A DNA stretch of 42,975 bases from positions 1 through 42,975 of the forward strand of contig JAODMR010000073.1 in the NCBI GenBank assembly GCA_025465475.1, in the 5' to 3' direction. The stretch comes from Micrococcaceae bacterium. Lineage in GTDB: Bacteria; Actinomycetota; Actinomycetes; Actinomycetales; Micrococcaceae. Of this stretch, positions 38,952 to 42,975 are shown one piece after another (position 1 is the first letter of the stretch; each line of letters starts with the position of its first letter). The notes beneath the pieces were generated by a model, which was given only the letters and a program-made list of their open reading frames with translations, was not told the origin of the DNA and made no database searches. The translations under genes and the position numbers were made by a program.

Positions 38952-40628
38952 ATGAGCACAGCAACAGAATCCACCTACCGGCCCGCCACCAAGGTTGGCC
39001 GCGTCACTGATTTCGTCGACCAGCGCGTGGGTGGCTCCCCCATCCTGCGCGAGTTCGGCCGCAAGGTATTTCCGGACCATTGGTCCTTCATGTTCGGTGA
39101 AGTAGCGCTCTACACTTTCGTGATCCTGCTCCTGACCGGAACCTTCCTGACGTTCTTCTTTGATCCGTCGATGGCGGAGACCACGTATGCGGGAAGCTAC
39201 GTCCCGCTCAAGGGCGTGGACATGTCGGTGGCGTACAGCTCGTCGCTGAACATCTCGTTCGACATCCGCGGCGGCCTGTTCATGCGCCAGGTGCACCACT
39301 GGTCGGCCTTGCTGTTCGTCGCCTCCGTCGCCGTGCACATGCTGCGCGTTTTCTTCACCGGCGCCTTCCGCAAGCCGCGTGAGCTGAACTGGGTGGTCGG
39401 CGGCACGCTGGTCATCCTGTCCCTGGCGGCCGGTTTCACCGGATACTCCCTGCCGGATGACCTGCTCTCCGGTAACGGCCTGCGCATCATCGACGGCGTC
39501 GTCAAGTCCATCCCGATCGTCGGTTCCTACATCTCGTTCTTCCTCTTCGGCGGCGAGTTCCCCGGATCGGCCATCATCGGCCGCCTGTATGTGCTGCACA
39601 TCCTCCTGATCCCAGCGATCATCCTCCTCATGATCGCCATCCACCTCTTCATGGTCGTGGTGCACAAGCACACGCAGTACCCCGGTCCGGGACGCAACGA
39701 CGGCAACGTCGTCGGTTACCCCCTGGGTCCGGTCTACGCCGCAAAAGCCGGTGGGTTCTTCTTCATCGTCTTCGGCGTCGTCGCCCTGATGGCCGCAGCC
39801 TTCACGATCAACCCGATCTGGAACTACGGACCGTACGACCCCTCCCCCGTGTCGGCAGGTACACAACCCGACTGGTACATCGGCTGGGTGGACGGCGCCC
39901 TGCGCCTGATGCCGGGTTGGCTGTTCGGTTTCCCGCTGGAGTGGCACATTCCGCTTCCCTGGGGCGTCAACACGCTGTCCCTGAATGTGCTCCTACCCGC
40001 ATTGGTCCCCGCCGGAATCGTCTTCACCGTCCTGTTCGCGTACCCCTGGATCGAGCGGTGGATCACCAAGGACGACCGGGAACACCACGTCCTGGACCGG
40101 CCCCGCAATGCGCCGACCCGCACCGCCATCGGCATGGCCGGTTTCACGTTCTACTGCGTCATGTGGGCAGCTGCGAGCTCCGACCTGGTGGCCACCCACT
40201 TCCACGTGTCACTGAACGACGTGACGTACTGGCTCCGCGCCCTGTTCTTCATCGGACCGGTCATCGCCTACGCCGTAACCAAGCGCATCGCCCTGGCGCT
40301 GCAGCGCAAGGACCGCGAGATCGCCCTGCACGGCCGGGAGACCGGACGTATCGTGCGCCTGCCCCACGGTGAGTTCATCGAGGTGCACGCCCAGGTGGAC
40401 GATTACAAGCGGTACAAGCTGGTGGGCTTCGAGTCCCCCGAGCCGTTGCCGGAAATAGTCAACAGCGACGGCAAGGTCACCCAGGCTGAGAAACTTCGGG
40501 CCAGGCTCAGCCGGGTGTTCTTCGAGGATCGCGTGGCTCCGGCCACTCCGGCGGAACTGGAAGCCTCCCACGCACACGGCGACCACGAGATCGCGGAGTC
40601 CGAAAACCTGAAGGAAGTAGCCCACTAG
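38952..40628 (+). CDS. qcrB: Cytochrome bc1 complex cytochrome b subunit
   Basis: The 558-residue membrane protein binds two b hemes and the quinol sites. Heme-ligand histidines are in MRQVHHWSALLFVASVAVHM and LYVLHILLIPAIILLMIAIH. The quinol-oxidation motif corresponding to PEWY appears as PDWYIGW. The long C-terminal extension after the last helix (RKDREIALHGRETGRIVRLP onward) is characteristic of actinobacteria. ATG 38952 has only a distant GGAG. A strong terminator follows. Confidence 0.97.
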   Translation: MSTATESTYRPATKVGRVTDFVDQRVGGSPILREFGRKVFPDHWSFMFGEVALYTFVILLLTGTFLTFFFDPSMAETTYAGSYVPLKGVDMSVAYSSSLNISFDIRGGLFMRQVHHWSALLFVASVAVHMLRVFFTGAFRKPRELNWVVGGTLVILSLAAGFTGYSLPDDLLSGNGLRIIDGVVKSIPIVGSYISFFLFGGEFPGSAIIGRLYVLHILLIPAIILLMIAIHLFMVVVHKHTQYPGPGRNDGNVVGYPLGPVYAAKAGGFFFIVFGVVALMAAAFTINPIWNYGPYDPSPVSAGTQPDWYIGWVDGALRLMPGWLFGFPLEWHIPLPWGVNTLSLNVLLPALVPAGIVFTVLFAYPWIERWITKDDREHHVLDRPRNAPTRTAIGMAGFTFYCVMWAAASSDLVATHFHVSLNDVTYWLRALFFIGPVIAYAVTKRIALALQRKDREIALHGRETGRIVRLPHGEFIEVHAQVDDYKRYKLVGFESPEPLPEIVNSDGKVTQAEKLRARLSRVFFEDRVAPATPAELEASHAHGDHEIAESENLKEVAH

Positions 40629-40645
40629 GATTTACAGGGCAAAAG

Positions 40646-40684
40646 AAGGAGCGTTTCCCGGCCGACGGGAAGCGCTCCTTTTTT
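40646..40684 (+). terminator. Rho-independent terminator of the ctaE-qcrCAB operon
   Basis: AAGGAGCG-T-TTCCCG pairs with CGGGAA-G-CGCTCCTT (14 pairs and one G-U) around a 5-nt loop, followed by a T-run to 40684. Confidence 0.85.
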
Positions 40685-40736
40685 GTTGCCTGCCGCTCCC
40701 CCCGACAGTGCTCCACGACCCTTCAGGGGCCTTTCC

Positions 40737-41528
40737 TCAGCCCAGCGGACGGGAGGGCGTGTAGGAGCGGGGTGAGCGGACGCCGGGGCGCTGCAGGGGC
40801 ACCCAGAGCTTGTAGCGGTCCGCCCGATAGAACGAGACGGAGTAGTCCACCATCGAACGGGACACGAATGCGTGCCGCTGGATCTTCAGCAGCGGCTCCC
40901 CCATCTCGACCTTCAGCAGGCGGGCGATGGACGGAGTGGCAGCAGTAGCCTCGATCATGTCCTCCCCCCACTCCATCACCAGTCCAAACCGCTCGCTGAG
41001 GACGTTGTACAGGGACGTGGGTGGGGGCTCGTCCAGGATGCCGGGAACACGATGAGCGGGGATGAAGTTCTCGTCCACGCTCATTGGCTCCCCGTCAGCC
41101 AACAGCAGCCGGCGGAACCGGATCACCGGTGTCCCTTCCTCCAACTGCAGTTCGCGTGACAGCAGGACCGTGGCGGGGATCTGCTCGAAACTCAGGACGG
41201 TGGCGGCGGGGATCATGCCGCGGCGCTGCATTTCCTCGCTGTAGGAGGTGAGTTTTACCTGCAGGTCGACCTTGGGCCGGGCGACGAAGGTACCGAGACC
41301 CACGACGCGTTCCAGGACGCCCTCGGCCACCAGCGAGTCGAGCGCCTGCCGAACCGTCATTCGGGCCAGCCCAAAACGGCTGGACAAAGCACGCTCCGGC
41401 GGAACGGCAGCACCGGGCTGCAGCTGGCCCACGATATGGCGTCGAAGCAGCTCCCGCAACTGCACGTGCAGTGCCGTGGGCGAAGACCTGTCGATCTCGC
41501 CTGCAATGTCCTTCGCTGGCTCTGCCAC
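40737..41528 (-). CDS. GntR-family regulator, HutC/UTRA type
   Basis: The 263-residue protein has an N-terminal winged helix (ALHVQLRELLRRHIVGQL; PERALSSRFGLARMTVRQAL; LVAEGVLERVVGLGTFVARP) and a UTRA effector domain with SVDENFIPAHRVPGIL and HAFVSRSMVDYSVSFYRADR. HutC-type regulators often sense sugar phosphates such as GlcN-6-P; its divergent neighbour, an HPr-type protein, supports a link to PTS sugar uptake. The start is GTG 41528 with AAGGGAG upstream. I see no DasR-like site in the 84-bp control region. Confidence 0.92.
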   Translation of the reverse strand: MAEPAKDIAGEIDRSSPTALHVQLRELLRRHIVGQLQPGAAVPPERALSSRFGLARMTVRQALDSLVAEGVLERVVGLGTFVARPKVDLQVKLTSYSEEMQRRGMIPAATVLSFEQIPATVLLSRELQLEEGTPVIRFRRLLLADGEPMSVDENFIPAHRVPGILDEPPPTSLYNVLSERFGLVMEWGEDMIEATAATPSIARLLKVEMGEPLLKIQRHAFVSRSMVDYSVSFYRADRYKLWVPLQRPGVRSPRSYTPSRPLG

Positions 41529-41570
41529 CGTTCTCCCTTCGCGCGTGCTGTCCCCAGCTTAAAGTCAGGC

Positions 41571-41576
41571 TAGGGT
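41571..41576 (+). promoter_or_regulatory. Possible -10 box of the HPr gene
   Basis: TAGGGT in the 84-bp region between the divergent gntR and HPr genes could start a leader of about 30 nt; the -35 is unclear. Confidence 0.35.
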
Positions 41577-41612
41577 TTTTACTGCACCGCCTTTTCGACC
41601 AAGGAGCTTCCA

Positions 41613-41909
41613 TTGCTGACCCGCTCTGCCACCGTGACAGCCGCTGTGGGCCTGCATGCCAGGCCTGCTGCTGCCTTTGTCCGTGCGGCCGCGCAAACCG
41701 GCCTGCCCATCACCATCACACGGCCGGGCGAACCGGCCGTGGACGCGCGTTCCTTGCTTGCCGTCATGTCCGCCGACTTTGGTCCTGGCTGCATGGTGGA
41801 GCTGGCTGTTGATCCCGCGTCCGCCGACAGTGACGCGGCCGCGGCTGCCGCCCTGGAGTCCCTGGCTGCCGTCCTGGCGGCTCCCGAGGATACTGCCCAG
41901 GCCGGATAG
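41613..41909 (+). CDS. HPr-family phosphocarrier protein
   Basis: The 98-residue protein is the phosphocarrier of the sugar phosphotransferase system or a close relative. The phosphorylated His is H15 in AVGLHARPAAAF, and the regulatory-serine region reads DARSLLAVMSADFGPG with S47 in place. It begins at TTG 41613, supported by AAGGAG 7 nt upstream and by the conserved start LTRSATV. It is divergent from gntR. A bidirectional terminator follows after about 80 nt. Confidence 0.92.
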   Translation: MLTRSATVTAAVGLHARPAAAFVRAAAQTGLPITITRPGEPAVDARSLLAVMSADFGPGCMVELAVDPASADSDAAAAAALESLAAVLAAPEDTAQAG

Positions 41910-41987
41910 CCCCGTCGGGTTCCTGGCGGCTGCCAGGGCCGCACGGCAACCCGCCCCCGGCTTAACCTCTCATCAACCGGAACGAAG

Positions 41988-42021
41988 AATGGCGGGCCTC
42001 CCCGAAGGGAGGCCCGCCATT
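41988..42021. terminator. Bidirectional terminator between HPr gene and ctaF
   Basis: A perfect 15-bp stem, AATGGCGGGCCTCCC/GGGAGGCCCGCCATT, with loop CGAA lies between convergent genes. Confidence 0.85.
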
Positions 42022-42050
42022 GTCGTTGCCAGGCTGTCGCCTACTGCCTG

Positions 42051-42452
42051 CTAGTGCGCGTGGTCACCGCGGCTGTACTCGAAGACCCAGCCGACCAGGG
42101 CGATCACTGCGAGTCCGGCGGCGATGAAGAGAATCCACCAGCCGACCGCCAGGCCCAGGAACCCACCGGCGCAGGCCACACCAAGCACCAGCGGCCACCA
42201 GCTCCACGGGCTGAAGTGCCCCTGCTCGCCGGCGCCCTCGTGAATCTCGGCGTCATTGCGGTCCTCGGGCCGCATGCCGACACGTCGGCCGGTGTACCCG
42301 AGGTAGAACCCGATCATGCCTGCCAGTCCGGCGACCAATAGGATGCCCAGGACTCCCACCCATTCATTCCAGCTGGTCATGAACCCATAGATGATGGCGA
42401 CCGGGACGAAGAAGAAGATCCCTGTTCCGAAGAGCCACGATTCGATTTTCAC
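42051..42452 (-). CDS. ctaF: Cytochrome c oxidase subunit IV
   Basis: The 133-residue protein is the small actinobacterial subunit of the aa3 oxidase, with four hydrophobic helices and [20 protein letters not shown] at the N-terminus, the polar loop [20 protein letters not shown] and then [20 protein letters not shown]. It starts at GTG 42452, overlapping the ctaD stop by GTGA, so the two are coupled. Confidence 0.95.
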   Translation of the reverse strand: MKIESWLFGTGIFFFVPVAIIYGFMTSWNEWVGVLGILLVAGLAGMIGFYLGYTGRRVGMRPEDRNDAEIHEGAGEQGHFSPWSWWPLVLGVACAGGFLGLAVGWWILFIAAGLAVIALVGWVFEYSRGDHAH

Positions 42453-42975
42453 TGTGAGGTGTCCTTCTGGTCGGCCGTACCCAGCAGGTCGGCAATCGGT
42501 CCGGGAGACGACGACGTGTGATGGAGGGCCAGTTCCGGGTGGTGCAGGTCCAGGGCGGGACGCTCGGAACGGATCCGGGGCAGGGAGGTGAAGTTGTGCC
42601 GCGGCGGCGGGCAGGACGTGGCCCATTCCAGCGATGCGCCGAAGCCCCAGGGATCGTCCACGGTGACCTTCTTGCCGGCCCGCCAGGTGATGTAGACGTT
42701 CCAGAAGAACGGGATGAGGGAGGCTCCCAGGAGGTAGGAGCCGAAGGTGGAGAACTGGTTCATGTAGGTGAAGTTGTCCTCCGGCATGTAGTCCGCGTAC
42801 CGGCGGGGCATGCCCAGGACACCCAGCCAGTGCTGGATCAGGAAGGTTCCGTGGAAGCCCAGGAACAGCATCCAGAAGTGGATCTTGCCGAGCCGTTCGT
42901 TGAGCATCTTTCCGGTCCACTTGGGCCACCAGAAGTAGAACCCGGCGAACATGGCGAACACCACGGTGCCGAACA
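42449..42975 (-). CDS. ctaD: Cytochrome c oxidase subunit I (C-terminal part, runs off right edge)
   Basis: The last ~175 codons of the heme-copper oxidase catalytic subunit are present. Visible segments are [53 protein letters not shown] and [15 protein letters not shown], all diagnostic of the C-terminal helices. The heme and copper ligands lie upstream, outside the window. It is followed by ctaF. Confidence 0.97.
   Translation of the reverse strand, partial: FGTVVFAMFAGFYFWWPKWTGKMLNERLGKIHFWMLFLGFHGTFLIQHWLGVLGMPRRYADYMPEDNFTYMNQFSTFGSYLLGASLIPFFWNVYITWRAGKKVTVDDPWGFGASLEWATSCPPPRHNFTSLPRIRSERPALDLHHPELALHHTSSSPGPIADLLGTADQKDTSQ

Noticed and set aside
41529-41612. DasR-like operator between gntR and the HPr gene
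   Set aside because: No sequence close to the known ACTGGTCTAGACCA-type site could be found.

Overview
The window is GC-rich, densely packed actinobacterial chromosome. A C50-carotenoid operon, an actinobacterial cytochrome bc1-aa3 respiratory locus (ctaE-qcrCAB beside trpD, with ctaD-ctaF nearby), a stand-alone Lrp ligand-binding protein next to trpD, and many apparently leaderless genes with TANNNT -10 boxes fit the Micrococcaceae (Arthrobacter and relatives). That placement is inferred from gene content and order. I see no tRNA, rRNA, CRISPR array, insertion sequence or phage gene.

Layout. 1-5.4 kb: rpsA start, an orphan FetB-type permease, polA, a hotdog thioesterase and a RibD-C/DHFR-like reductase. 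5.4-7.2 kb: low-affinity phosphate transporter with a small membrane protein. 7.2-13.2 kb: seven-gene operon marR-crtE-crtB-crtI-crtYe-crtYf-crtEb, a complete route from prenyl diphosphates to a decaprenoxanthin-type C50 carotenoid, led by its presumed repressor. 13.2-19.8 kb: housekeeping and accessory genes (coiled-coil protein, aldo/keto reductase, EamA exporter, 54-residue acidic protein, histidine phosphatase, NAD(P)H-hydrate dehydratase, LigC ligase, DUF6328). 19.8-25.6 kb: a self-contained catabolic locus of a HisD-like dehydrogenase, an SDR and a 3-hydroxyacyl-CoA-dehydrogenase-family enzyme, facing an MHS symporter and a LacI regulator across a control region with two TATACGTATA-centred operators. 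25.6-30.4 kb: CsbD and GlsB stress proteins, two aldo/keto reductases, an aldehyde dehydrogenase and a four-copy intergenic repeat. 30.4-34.7 kb: two alpha/beta hydrolases, an ACT-domain membrane protein, an ECF sigma/anti-sigma pair and DUF3054. 34.7-43 kb: Lrp-like protein, trpD, ctaE-qcrCAB, a GntR/HPr divergent pair, and ctaF-ctaD running off the right edge.

How the parts fit. The bc1-aa3 genes form the main aerobic chain; the thioesterase near polA resembles menaquinone-pathway MenI, but that link is inference. The most original material is the catabolic locus with its near mirror-symmetric promoter/operator region and no assigned substrate, the repeated use of TANNNT boxes 4-7 nt from start codons (some sharing bases with the upstream gene's stop codon), and the four-copy 23-25 bp palindromic intergenic element.
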